Origin: Gracilaria domingensis
Taxonomy: Eukaryota; Rhodophyta; Florideophyceae; Gracilariales; Gracilariaceae
Direction of reading: 5' to 3'
Assembly: GCA_022539475.1 (NCBI GenBank)
Contig: VCMS01000087.1
Location: 111,172 to 175,171 of the forward strand
Length of the DNA stretch: 64,000 nt
The notes under the pieces are model-generated. The model searched no databases, was not told the origin of the DNA, and saw only the letters and a list, made by a program, of their open reading frames with translations. The stretch's first letter is position 1. Each line of letters starts with the position of its first letter. Positions 10,441 to 20,218 of the stretch are shown piece by piece. The position numbers were made by a program, and so were the translations under genes.

Positions 10441-13169
10441 AACATTAAATGGTTTCTCATCGTGTGTGCTAGGTCTAGTAATGTGTGCTCCGTGTGCTCG
10501 CACAGGCGCTCACATGACACGCCTGCACACTCTGAAAAGATGCCGCTGTCTTGTTTTCAGTCGCAGCGCGCGGGACCGCGTCTCGAGAGTGATTCGAGGC
10601 GCTGCTGCATCGGCCGTCTTCCGCACTGTGGCTGAGTTCACTTGCAGACGAGTGGGCAGTGCCAACGGTTCGGTCGGTGAGGTGAATGCACTGTCTGTTG
10701 TTGAGTCACAGAGCTACTCACTGAGTAGTACTCAGCATCGAACTGCCGCTGATTAGATGTATACGCTAGATTAATCACGGTTTCCAATCAGTAGCAATGC
10801 TGAATTGCGCGTGAATGTGTGCACAATGGATGCGGCGCGATGAGCACAGCTTTGGTTTCGACGAACGCAATGCATCAAGTTAGATACTGATACCCGCTGA
10901 TCAGGTCCACGACAACTCGTGAGCGTCAATTCACGAGTCGAGTTGCAAGAGCACTCTGCAAACCTTCACTGCCGCCAATCGAAGGGACAAGCACGTCTCA
11001 TGTGCTTGCGAGAGGTGCAGAATAATGTATACTTCCTAGTGTCAGGAACCAACGTCACGCACAAGTCAAGCATGCAACGTTGCGTGAATTATGCAAACAA
11101 TCTACCTTCGTATCTGCAATGCAGTCAAGTGTCCCAAGAGTCGCAAGCACGCTGCTCAGGTTGTACATAGTCGCTACCTTGATATTGTACTTGAATTGAG
11201 ATCGCGGCTGCGCAGGTCCCTGGGTTGACTGGTTGGGCTCCAACGCAAGGAGTACATTCAATAGTCGTGACATCACTCCATATTCGAAGATTCTTCTTTT
11301 TCTTCTTCTATATGGTAAGCTGCCCCGAATGACGAAGATTCATTACAAAGAAGGGACTATCCTCATACCCCTGTAATCCCTTCGCCGCAATGGTTTTGGG
11401 ATGCAGTAGCAGACTCACGTATCTAGTGAAATCAGCGGCATTCCTCAGAAGGATTAGACGTCATTTGCATAAGCTGAAGACATCTTTTCGTATGCTACAA
11501 GACGTACTCGAATCGTCTGGCAGCTTAGTGTACTATGTGCGATATCACGATCAAGTTAGCACGGAGAGCTGTGTGCGATTCACGAACAAGAGCTTTGCTC
11601 TTATTCGTGAATCGTACACGCTATCCTTTAAGGATTTGATGGATATCCCTCCTGCTAAGAGAGAAAGACAGTGTACAAGACAATGAAAGACACGATGCAG
11701 TGGCCGTCAAAGTTTTTTTTTGGCCTTTTCATATTTAATAGGGCTTAAAGCGACCATGACAAAGAGGTAAATTGCACATATCTCCCTTTTTCTTCTACCT
11801 AAGCAGCGTTTGAAGCTTGATACCAAGTTAGCTCTGTTTCTTGTGATTCTAATGAACTCAGTTTGAATACCTCAACGGTTAGAGTTCAAAAGATATGGCA
11901 ATAAGAAAAGTGGCCTCATATGAGGCCAAATGTCGAATAGACACTAGCAAGGAGAGTTTTGTATAACTGGTTAAGCCTCTCTCGCTACTTCGAAGTATGG
12001 AGTAGACGACCATATGAAAGAAGAAGAAGAACATTGCTCTCCTGATCCTTTGTGCAGGATAGGAAACTGTGATACGAATTGGGCAAACGCAAAAAGGGAT
12101 ACCACTATTGTCCCTTATGAAAACTTTTGAGGTTGGTCCTGTTTAAGAAGGAAAAAAAAAATCTTTACTTGAGCTTCCGTTACACACGTAATCGGAAGCT
12201 GTCCCAACTAAAGAAGAAATAGAATGGGACAAATTCAAAGCCAGGTGTGGTACACCACGCCAGGCCGTTTCAGATCCTATTTCTGCAACTAAACGTAAAT
12301 CGGAGTCCGGATCCAGAACATTGGACCCGGATTCTCTGGTTCAGTAGGTCCGCAAGAATGCTCCTAACTCGTGAGTATCGCTTGAGCACGGCCCTTTTTC
12401 TGAAATTCATGATGCTGCAAACCTGTTTTACAACTTTTATCTTCTGCGGGTGTACCAAGGGTGGAGCTCTAATATGTCTGTATAGAGCGTGTACTTAACC
12501 CAAGAAACACTCCCATTGAACAACAGAAAAGGCACAAGAACTGACTGAATGCGCTTCTGCTGAAACATATTCATCCAGTTCCCATGCAAAACTACTAAGT
12601 TCGCTGAGTTGACTTTTGCCAGTGTTCGCCTTTTAGTAAGAGAGCCGTGCTTTCAGAAACGCTCCACAGCTTGTTCTAGTTAAACTGGGGTGCCCAAAAA
12701 TGAGGGAGAGAGAGAGATGGAGTTACATAGATAAACTTCTGCCGAGGCAGTTTAGGGCAGGTTGCGCCAGGAGGAAGTTGAGAACAAAATTGTTGTTTTA
12801 AGGGAAATTATAATAATGGATTATTAGGGGATTTGACCCCAACCTCTTGGCGGGCGTGGGGTCTTTTAGGGGTACCAAAGGTACCGACGGTACAGTATGG
12901 ATTCGGGAATCGCAGATGATTGTCGATAAGATATCCTTGGACGTCACGACTCGTGACTCACGAGCATCCTTGTCCAGGTGGATGAGGACCGTGCTATCTA
13001 CTTTCATATGCCCTGATCAGAGAGAAGAACGAGCTCAGTCGTCCTTTGGTGTCCATTTGCAACGATTTCACCGTCTTTCGCTGTGCGGGCTCTTAACAAC
13101 CGTTATCTCACCTATTTCGACGAATCCATTGCGCTGTTTCTGCATAGCGCATGCAGCAGAGCGTCAAAC
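10441..13169. other. Gene-poor stretch with hairpins and palindromes
   Basis: No convincing gene. It contains an inverted repeat with 8-base arms ACTCGTGA/TCACGAGT around 10,914-10,936, a long hairpin at 11,576-11,614, a perfect 18-base palindrome at 11,911-11,928, GA-rich and A-rich runs, and in the last 250 bases a GACGTCAC at 12,940-12,947 and CTCGTGACTCACGAG at 12,950-12,964 containing an AP-1/GCN4-type TGACTCA core. The latter sites are 200 bases before the Nudix gene and are candidate bZIP sites. Confidence 0.4.
11576..11614. repeat. Long near-perfect hairpin
   Basis: Arms CGATTCACGAACAAGAGC and GCTCTTATTCGTGAATCG pair over 18 positions with one mismatch around a TTT loop; flanking GTG and CAC extend the stem. 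This could be the core of a MITE or a small structured RNA. Confidence 0.6.
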
Positions 13170-13868
13170 ATGAGCAGTCCTCCTCAACATCTTTCTTTCT
13201 TTTCTGATGTGAAACAAAAGAATCCAAACTTCAAACCAAATGTAACCTGCCCTCCAACTGGCAAGCAACGGGATCTCTTGGTTGACAACACACCGTATAG
13301 TCGTTTCTATCATGTCACTGTATCCGACAGTTCAAGACGACCGCAATACGACCTCGTCGCAATCGCTGAACCTACAGGAGCAATAACGCTACCTGTAAAC
13401 GAGCATAATCAGATAGCCTTGATTCGCCAGTGGCGATCAGTTCCTTCATCTGTTCCAGGATCGAAGGCTTTTGACAAACCTCTCGAGTTTCCGCATGGCT
13501 TCTACTCTACAGAGGTCCCACGAGGATTTCCAGAGCATGGTGAATCCCACGCTGACGCAGCCGCACGTGAGGTGCGGGAGGAGTTGGGTGTGGCAACCAA
13601 AAAAGTCTGGCAACTAGGATGGTGCAACTTCAATACAGCGATAGCAATGACCGATATTCCTGTCTTCGCTGTGTTAGTCGATCACACTTCACAAGTAGTT
13701 GATCAAAAGGATGGAACTGAGGTCATCGAGAATGTCGAATGGGTTTCAATGGAAGAGCTCGGTGATTTTGTCATGAACGGAAGCATCAGATGTGGACTCA
13801 CTTTAGCCGCTGTGTCGTACGCCTTTGCAGCTCGTGGTAGAATCGCTCAGTTCATTAAGGAACGATGA
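13170..13868 (+). CDS. Nudix hydrolase, ADP-ribose pyrophosphatase-like
   Basis: A 232-residue protein starting MSSPPQHLSFF. Residues about 125-150 carry a perfect Nudix box, G-x5-E-x7-REVREELGV, with both Mg-binding glutamates, so pyrophosphohydrolase activity is expected. Upstream strands (FYHVTVSD, YDLVAIAEPTG, NQIALIRQWR) and the downstream WCNFNTAIAMTDIPVFAV fit the NUDT5/ADP-ribose pyrophosphatase branch; the exact substrate cannot be read. The frame is open 29 codons further upstream (13,083), but those codons look like leader sequence, so I chose 13,170. Likely cytosolic, with no targeting signal. Confidence 0.88.
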   Translation: MSSPPQHLSFFSDVKQKNPNFKPNVTCPPTGKQRDLLVDNTPYSRFYHVTVSDSSRRPQYDLVAIAEPTGAITLPVNEHNQIALIRQWRSVPSSVPGSKAFDKPLEFPHGFYSTEVPRGFPEHGESHADAAAREVREELGVATKKVWQLGWCNFNTAIAMTDIPVFAVLVDHTSQVVDQKDGTEVIENVEWVSMEELGDFVMNGSIRCGLTLAAVSYAFAARGRIAQFIKER

Positions 13869-14724
13869 TCTGATTACGGAGACAGCGGAGTATTCAGACC
13901 ATCGGAAACTCTCGCGGAATTCTGTGTCTTTAGAATGCCCTTTTCTTTGCTGAGAGTTATGCCTGGTCAGTTCCTCACGGCACATTTGGATTGGCGGGGA
14001 AATTCTTTACATGGACTGACAAACACTCTTGATCAAAGCGACGCAAGTTTCGCTGAGGGAGTGGACTGGATGTCGTCATTTGTTTGATAACCATTGAAAC
14101 TGTGGGATTGCCAACTCCATGCCTCTGTCGCTGTTCTCGGAGAATTGCAAACTAATCCTATCGTACTAGGGAAGGGGTGCAGAGGCCTTACAAAATCTCT
14201 GTCCAAAACAGGGCCATGAGGCAGCCAAATTGTCGGAAAGCATGCTAGAGGTCAAGGACTTTCTTCTGGGCCGTACCAATTCTTAAAAGTACGCCTTAAG
14301 AAAGGTCAAATGTGCTTCGCAAACGTGATGCGGAATATGGGTCATGCAAAGAGTTTTGTCGGTCGCCCTTCTACCGCCGGTGCGCTGCTCGCAAATACAT
14401 ATATGCATGTATAATGTCTAATTGCGTCATCATCATCTCTCCATGCGCCGCCCGAACCTACGAAAAGGAATTCGGCCCAAGGTGCCAAGGCTGATTTTAT
14501 GCACCTGCGACAATGGCCATATTCGTGCGTAGTTCTGACAGTCCTCCGGACCTGAATCGATTAATTCTGATTGCTCATCCCTTGCATTGCCAGACCTTCA
14601 TCAGCAATCTCTACCAGTCCTTCCAGTGCAGAGTTCAGAGATTTGAGGTTCTGCCTATTAAGTCACGGAGGACAGAGTTGCTTAAACGTGAGCATATGCT
14701 GTTAGACCATTAAAATCAAGCAAG
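13869..14724. other. Intergenic, nothing recognised
   Basis: About 850 bases with only short open frames (60-66 codons) and no recognisable domain or repeat. It must contain the 3' UTR of the Nudix gene and the promoter of the next gene. Confidence 0.5.
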
Positions 14725-16374
14725 TTGATGGATTTGGACGCTTTCTCGTACTCTACCACTCTCGTGTTATTCTTTGGCTATGTTCTGACGAACTGTGTGG
14801 CAAAAGAACATAAATGTAGCCCTTCAATTTCAGCCTTGGTTGCCCCAAGCCCAGCCGTGGCTCGTGCGTCCATTGTGGGGAAGACGTATTCAGACCTTAT
14901 TGATCTAGGATTTGTTGAGAACGGGTTCTCTGACTACTGCTCAAGACTTCTCATGACAGAGAAAGAGTCTGCAGCAGTTGTCTTCCCAGATTCGATTTCC
15001 TGTGTTAAGCATTTTTGCAAAGATGATCCTATTCGTCATGTTCAAGAGGATCCTGGGAATAAGAACGGACTTGTTAACCGAGAGATGTTGTGGCACTTGT
15101 GTGATGGCTCCTGTGCTGTACGATTAAGCAACGGAAAGGCCATTGTCAGAAAAACCGGGAGCGGAATCCACTGGGAACTGCGTCAAGGAGACTTCCTCTT
15201 CCGTGAAAAGATGTCAACGGGACGAATGAAACCACTTCTTATGTTACCATTTGCCTTGGTTGCTGCACTGACGTTTCGATTTCATAAGAGACTCGTTTCC
15301 CCGGCTTTGATATGTGTCGCAGTCGTGGTCTTATGGTTTTACATGAAAGTTGATAAGGGAACAAGTTATTCGCTTGTAGTGCAGGAGTACCCAAGTGAAG
15401 ACGCAATCAGCATCGGTAATTTTGTTTTGCATAACTTTTCATACTCTGTAATCCGTCGGGGTGATGGAAGGTGCGCGATATACACTTGCAATCGCTTCAA
15501 GGGGGTACAAAACTTCCGCTTTCGAACACATTGTGACGTGTTGAATTTCAGAGTTCCGCATGTAACACGGAGAGGACGACCTGTGAAACTGAATTGGCTC
15601 AAGGTGCTGACTGGTGTATGGCTCTTGGAGCACAAAGAGTACGATCACATTGTATACGCCGACCGAGATCTAATCCTCGACAGAGATCCATCATGCGCAT
15701 TTGGACATCAAAATGTAGTTTTCTCAGACCTGGGAGGTGCAAAACCTGATTCTGCGATGTTCATCTTCCGAAATGGCAATGGCATCAATCATTTATCCGT
15801 TTTACATTCGTGGCTGAAGAAGGAAACTGGTGAAACTACTCGAAGGGACGGCGGGGAAGAGCAGGCGGCGCTTTTCAACTTGCCAACGAATTTGACTCAC
15901 GTTGCAGCCCAGAGACTTTACATGTTCCAATGCGGAAGAAATTCTATCAATCGAGCAGAGTGTCTACATCGCCGCAGATATCTAAGTGTAGATGTCAACA
16001 TTGTACTCACAAAGCTGCTTCTCGAGACTTTACGCCCAACTGTCTTTAAATTCACGCCATATCGCTTGCTTGTACCAACGCTGATATTCCGTGAAATGAA
16101 ACACAGCGTTCTGAGGGAGCTTATACCATTAGTGTTACCAATCTTGGAGATCATTATTTACCAACGCTGGGTGGTAGAAGCACCCGTGACGGAACTGCGA
16201 TGCCCTCAAATGAGCACAAAAGCAATTTCTTATGGTTCGTTCGATAACCCATATACTCAAACATTTTCTAGCCTTTCTGCTGTTGGCGTCGTAAGTCGTA
16301 CGCCAAAAGGATGGGTTTGCACGGATCTATCTCAGGGGTGGGGCCTTGGAATTATCCTCGTCTATCCTCCGTAG
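14725..16374 (+). CDS. Putative Golgi glycosyltransferase, GT34-like
   Basis: A 549-residue frame. From about residue 168 (MKPLLMLPFALV...) two hydrophobic segments, about 168-205, form a membrane anchor, followed by a catalytic domain resembling GT34 galactosyl/xylosyltransferases: NWLKVLTGVWLLEHKEYDHI, then VYADRDLILDRDPS with a DxD metal site, then DSAMFIFRNG, and an EEQAALFNL motif where GT34 enzymes have their second conserved acidic block. A second hydrophobic stretch lies near 465-485. The first 167 residues are different: a signal-like N-terminus (SYSTTLVLFFGYVLTNCVA), then a Cys-containing, unassigned domain. Either one chimeric protein or two genes merged in frame; a start at 15,226 would give a conventional type II glycosyltransferase. 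Confidence 0.65.
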   Translation: MMDLDAFSYSTTLVLFFGYVLTNCVAKEHKCSPSISALVAPSPAVARASIVGKTYSDLIDLGFVENGFSDYCSRLLMTEKESAAVVFPDSISCVKHFCKDDPIRHVQEDPGNKNGLVNREMLWHLCDGSCAVRLSNGKAIVRKTGSGIHWELRQGDFLFREKMSTGRMKPLLMLPFALVAALTFRFHKRLVSPALICVAVVVLWFYMKVDKGTSYSLVVQEYPSEDAISIGNFVLHNFSYSVIRRGDGRCAIYTCNRFKGVQNFRFRTHCDVLNFRVPHVTRRGRPVKLNWLKVLTGVWLLEHKEYDHIVYADRDLILDRDPSCAFGHQNVVFSDLGGAKPDSAMFIFRNGNGINHLSVLHSWLKKETGETTRRDGGEEQAALFNLPTNLTHVAAQRLYMFQCGRNSINRAECLHRRRYLSVDVNIVLTKLLLETLRPTVFKFTPYRLLVPTLIFREMKHSVLRELIPLVLPILEIIIYQRWVVEAPVTELRCPQMSTKAISYGSFDNPYTQTFSSLSAVGVVSRTPKGWVCTDLSQGWGLGIILVYPP

Positions 16375-17319
16375 AGTCGTTTGCAATAGCCCAGGTTTTC
16401 GTTTTGATGTTGAGTTCTTTGTTCGGGTTTAAACACTTTCTTGACCCAACATGGAATCTGAGGAACTTACGAAGGAACAAAGAGAAGTCAAATTCATGAT
16501 GCCTGCTCTGCAAAGTCCAGCAAATTCGAGTGACTTGAAGCTCATGATAAGGTCGAAACGTGCAGAGACTGGGATTCCAATGTCGGCGAAACAGTTACAA
16601 GTTGAGAAGCACACGAGCTGTGAGTTTGAGTTTTGCACGTACTCGCCGCCTCAGAGGTCACATACACTTTCACCCCAATATGTACGTGTACTGCTGTAAC
16701 TGTGCAGAGTCGGAAAAATGTAGAAGGGTACGGACTGCCGTGACTGCCATTAGTATTGTTCAGGTTCATGGCACAATCTCATTCAATTCTTCGCACGTTT
16801 GGGTCGCTTAGGGCACAAGTGTTGATCAATCCAGAAGAGATGGCGGACATGCCCCAGTACTTCAACATGGGAGGATTAATCATGACTATCACTCCACCCC
16901 TCCTTTACTTAGAACCATGTAGCCTTCCGGGATGCTTTGAAGCTTGAGATGGACAAGCGCCTTGTTTCCCATGCGTTGAAACCATAGTGTCTTGTAATTT
17001 AGCCGATGTACAGAAAGGATGTAAGACATACTCAATGCAGTTTCCAAAGCAAACACTCAACAGTTGTAAGGAGATCTACGAAATCAAAGCTAACACGAGC
17101 GAGTTGTGGACCGAAGTCTATCTACATGGGGAAGTAGTCCTTGTCAATTTGGCCCCATCCATGGCTTTCTTGAAATAGGGCTAAGAGAGAAACCAATGTG
17201 GGAACCATTAGATATGCGCCATCTTCAGAAGAGACACGAGTAGATTTACAAGCTGCATCAAAGAATAACACAGTTGCATGCAGTTGTTAGTGCGAGTCGA
17301 AGAAGAAATACGAGAAAAA
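16375..17319. other. Intergenic, possibly decayed coding sequence
   Basis: The gap after the GT34-like gene holds short plus-strand frames (16,451-16,699; 16,756-16,947; 16,987-17,178) with fairly protein-like composition but no recognisable domain and shifting frames. They may be the remains of a gene. I could not assign any. Confidence 0.3.
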
Positions 17320-18570
17320 TCAGACCGGTCGTGCGCTATATGCCTGAAGCAACCGCATGAGCAGATCCATTTGATTCCCATCGGTTGCAGAGGACTCTCT
17401 AAGGACTCTCTCCTGATAATGAGCGCTCTCTTGTTCTGTACGGTTAACTTCCTTTCTTGCCCGGAGCACATCTTCGAGAGTTAGTGGGCGCAGTTTCTTT
17501 TGTGTCGTAGAGTTCCCTATGGATGCACGCTCCCTCGCAGCCCCTCTCACGCCTTCCCGAAGTGGATGCATCATTGCTGCGCGGCACAATTCCTTCAAGT
17601 CAGAGCCGGAATAACCCTCTGTGACACGGGCGACGGAAGAAAAGGAAAAGCCTTCTTCCAGGGTGACACCTTGTAGAACTTTAGTAAGAATTTCCAGCCT
17701 TTCTGCTTCGTTGGGAAGAGAAACTTCGAAGGGTCTCGGCATTCTTCTCAGAATTGCGGGGTCAACATCGTAAGGTCTGTTAGTAGCACCAAGTACAACC
17801 ACTTGATTGTAGCGATCATCAGTGGTGAGTCCATCCCATAACTGCATAAACTCGGCTTTGAGATTCTTGTGTGCTTCGTGCTCTGCGCTCGATCGCTCTC
17901 TGAACAAGCCATCTATCTCGTCAATGAAAATAATTGTAGGCTGAACGCGACGAGCAAGAGAGAAAACAGCTCGTGCCAGCTGCTCGGTATCTCCAAGCCA
18001 CTTTGATAGCAAAGAACTCGGTGACAGGGCAAGGAAGTTGGCACCAGACTCCTTGGCAAGCGCCTTCGCGAGCATGGTCTTCCCAGTTCCCGGAGGACCG
18101 TAAAGCAAGATGCCTTTAGGTGGTTGAAGCAAAGAGCTCTCTCCTCTTTGATACACATCAGGATACAACAGCGGGTACACGATGAGCTCCTTCAGAGTCT
18201 CCTTAGTGTACGACAGGCCGCCAACGGAGTCAAACGAAGAAGATATGTCTTCTGGAAACACGAGATCATGAAGCAGCATTTCCTCGGCTGGGGAGAGATA
18301 ACGCAAGGCATCATTCGGCACCCCAGTTCGTAATAGGCGGTTGAGAACGGCCTCTCTGCGCTGCCGTGTACGTTCCCTAGACTCGGCGTTCGGGTCCATC
18401 ACACGCTTTATCACTCGTGCGGAGACATAGACGCCCAGAACCGCGAAGGCGGCTGACAGCAACTCTCGCGAAAGAAGTGCCCAGAAAGAGGGCGCTGCAT
18501 CAGCGAAGTCCGGGGTGGGCTCGTCGGAAGCCATTGCGAGGATGTGAGACAGAATGGGAGCGAGAACCAC
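17320..18570 (-). CDS. Msp1/ATAD1-type membrane AAA ATPase
   Basis: A 416-residue protein with an N-terminal hydrophobic anchor (about residues 29-54), a basic linker and one AAA domain: linker box YLSPAEEMLLHDLVFPED, Walker A GPPGTGKT at 158-165, pore loop KWLGD at 190-194, Walker B IIFIDEID at 213-220, sensor/SRH region GATNRPYDVDPAILRRMPRP, and a C-terminal small domain with YSGSDLKELCRAA. Order, length and the RRMPRPF signature match Msp1/ATAD1, which extracts mislocalised tail-anchored proteins from mitochondrial outer and peroxisomal membranes. The catalytic set is complete. An alternative start at Met13 (MASDEPTP) is equally good. Confidence 0.93.
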   Translation of the reverse strand: MVLAPILSHILAMASDEPTPDFADAAPSFWALLSRELLSAAFAVLGVYVSARVIKRVMDPNAESRERTRQRREAVLNRLLRTGVPNDALRYLSPAEEMLLHDLVFPEDISSSFDSVGGLSYTKETLKELIVYPLLYPDVYQRGESSLLQPPKGILLYGPPGTGKTMLAKALAKESGANFLALSPSSLLSKWLGDTEQLARAVFSLARRVQPTIIFIDEIDGLFRERSSAEHEAHKNLKAEFMQLWDGLTTDDRYNQVVVLGATNRPYDVDPAILRRMPRPFEVSLPNEAERLEILTKVLQGVTLEEGFSFSSVARVTEGYSGSDLKELCRAAMMHPLREGVRGAARERASIGNSTTQKKLRPLTLEDVLRARKEVNRTEQESAHYQERVLRESSATDGNQMDLLMRLLQAYSARPV

Positions 18571-19048
18571 AGACGACAGGGAAAAGGTGAAGGCTTACTT
18601 CCGGGTGTCGGTCTCTGGCGGAGATGAAGCGACGGCGCCGAATAACTCGCTCTGTAGACAAATTCACGGAATTATTCTGTTCGGTTGGTAGCGCGCAGCA
18701 GTCATGGCCCACAGGGGCCTAATGACTGGGCCACATCTGACTCGCGAAAACGGCCGCGTGCGTGTTCTCCCACGCGACGTGTTGCAGGTGTCCACCACTC
18801 AGAAGGTGGCAGCGCAGCATTGGTCGCCCAGTTCCATGGTTATGGGAACGGTGATGACGTCCATCTGCGTTGCACTTCGCCCGCATGAATTGGTGATGCC
18901 CACCTTCTTCACTCACTATTGTCTTCTACACCTCGTGACCCGAGCGCCACGCGTCTAGCAAGATAGGTTCTTCCCAGTCACAGTAACCGATCTCTTGATC
19001 CCTTTCATCCACCACGTGCTTGTGAGCTGTATCGCCATCTTCTTCACC
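18571..19048. other. Divergent promoter region between Msp1 and ARL8 genes
   Basis: The 478 bases separate two divergent genes and so should hold both promoters. An 84-codon plus-strand frame at 18,704-18,958 starts MAHRGLMTGPH but has no recognisable feature; it could be an upstream ORF or chance. Confidence 0.4.
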
Positions 19049-19765
19049 ATGTTCTCCCAGCTTTGGCAGAGCATCTTGGAATGGCTTCAAAAGTACGTTG
19101 CGACATGCTCTTCGACCTCGCCCATTTCGAATCCACTAACTTTCTTCTTTTCTTTCAGTCTCTTCTTCCAGCAAGAGATGGAGCTAACCATTCTGGGTTT
19201 ACCAAACGCGGGAAAGACCACGCTGGTCAACTTGATTTCGACTGGTGATTTCACAGATGATCGGATCCCCACCGTCGGCTTCAACATGCGTCGCGTTCAG
19301 AAGGGCGGTGTTACTTTGAAAATGTGGGACTTAGGTGGTCAAGCGCGCTTTCGGAATATGTGGGAGCGTTATTGCAGAGGCGTTTCAGCCGTTGTCTTTG
19401 TCATTGACGCTGCCGACTACGACCGTTTTGATACTGCCCGACTTGAACTTCAAGACATCTTATCGCGACAAGCACTCAACGGAATTCCAGTGCTTGTCTT
19501 GGCAAACAAGAGTGATCTTCCAGGAGCCGTCAAGGATATCGATGAAATCGTCAACATTTTTGGCCTTAAGGAGATCAACAATCATGAAGTTTCTGTGTAT
19601 TCCATTTCCGCGAAGAACCGTGTCAACATTGATGTCACTTTGCAGTGGCTCATCGACCACGGTTCAAAGAAGACATCGTCCTCCACGGCGGCAGCTGTCG
19701 TGGCACCGGCTTCCGACGAGCCAGCAGCATCATCTTCAAGTGCTCCAAGTGCGTCAACTTCATAG
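19049..19765 (+). CDS. ARL8: ARL8 small GTPase, one intron
   Basis: Spliced as 19,049-19,092 joined to 19,159-19,765 (216 residues). Splicing gives MFSQLWQSILEWLQ then NLFFQQEMELTILG, the amphipathic N-terminal helix and WKEEMEL-like junction of ARL8, which recruits BORC/kinesin-dependent transport to lysosomes or vacuoles. Nucleotide-binding motifs are intact: GLPNAGKTT (P-loop), IPTVGFNM (switch I), WDLGGQARFR (switch II), NKSD and the SAK motif; the WERYCRGVSA block after switch II is diagnostic for ARL8. The C-terminus carries an added Ser/Ala-rich tail of about 30 residues absent from animal ARL8. Without splicing the frame remains open with 22 extra residues, so automated annotation may miss the intron. 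Confidence 0.93.
   Translation: MFSQLWQSILEWLQKYVATCSSTSPISNPLTFFFSFSLFFQQEMELTILGLPNAGKTTLVNLISTGDFTDDRIPTVGFNMRRVQKGGVTLKMWDLGGQARFRNMWERYCRGVSAVVFVIDAADYDRFDTARLELQDILSRQALNGIPVLVLANKSDLPGAVKDIDEIVNIFGLKEINNHEVSVYSISAKNRVNIDVTLQWLIDHGSKKTSSSTAAAVVAPASDEPAASSSSAPSASTS
19093..19158 (+). other. 66-nt intron in ARL8
   Basis: Donor GTACGT at 19,093, pyrimidine-rich 3' end TTTCTTTTCTTTCAG finishing at 19,158. Removal restores the family N-terminus exactly. Its length is a multiple of three and it contains no in-frame stop. Confidence 0.88.
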
Positions 19766-20218
19766 TGTCGTGTTGTGGATCCAACTTGCACGCATGGCAT
19801 GGTGCAGTTTTATCGGACCCATTATACATAGTAGTCGACGACGGTAATTTTCAATGCCTGTTCTTCCAGACACCAGTCACTGCTCTCCGAGATCGCATGA
19901 CATATGGATTCCTTTCATCTCACTTTGCTTGAACCAGGTTTGTGCAATGTGTGTCTGACTCTCTTTGCATTGGGGATATGAGAAAAAATCGTGCGCAATT
20001 GAGGAACCACCTGTGAGAATAGACCACAACGTACAAAGTCCCGCAGAAGGTCAGCATCATCAATCTAACTGTCACTAGACAATGGTCACTAAACTCAACT
20101 TACATTTTCCGGACTGAAGTTTATCATCCTGAAGATTTTCTATGTACATGTAAAATATGCGAAACAAGGGAACCCTTAGCAAGGAGAGCATTGTAGTTGT
20201 GCAAATCCGTCTCGAATG
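19766..20218. other. Convergent intergenic region
   Basis: Holds the 3' UTRs of ARL8 (plus) and ARP4 (minus). Nothing else recognised. Confidence 0.5.
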
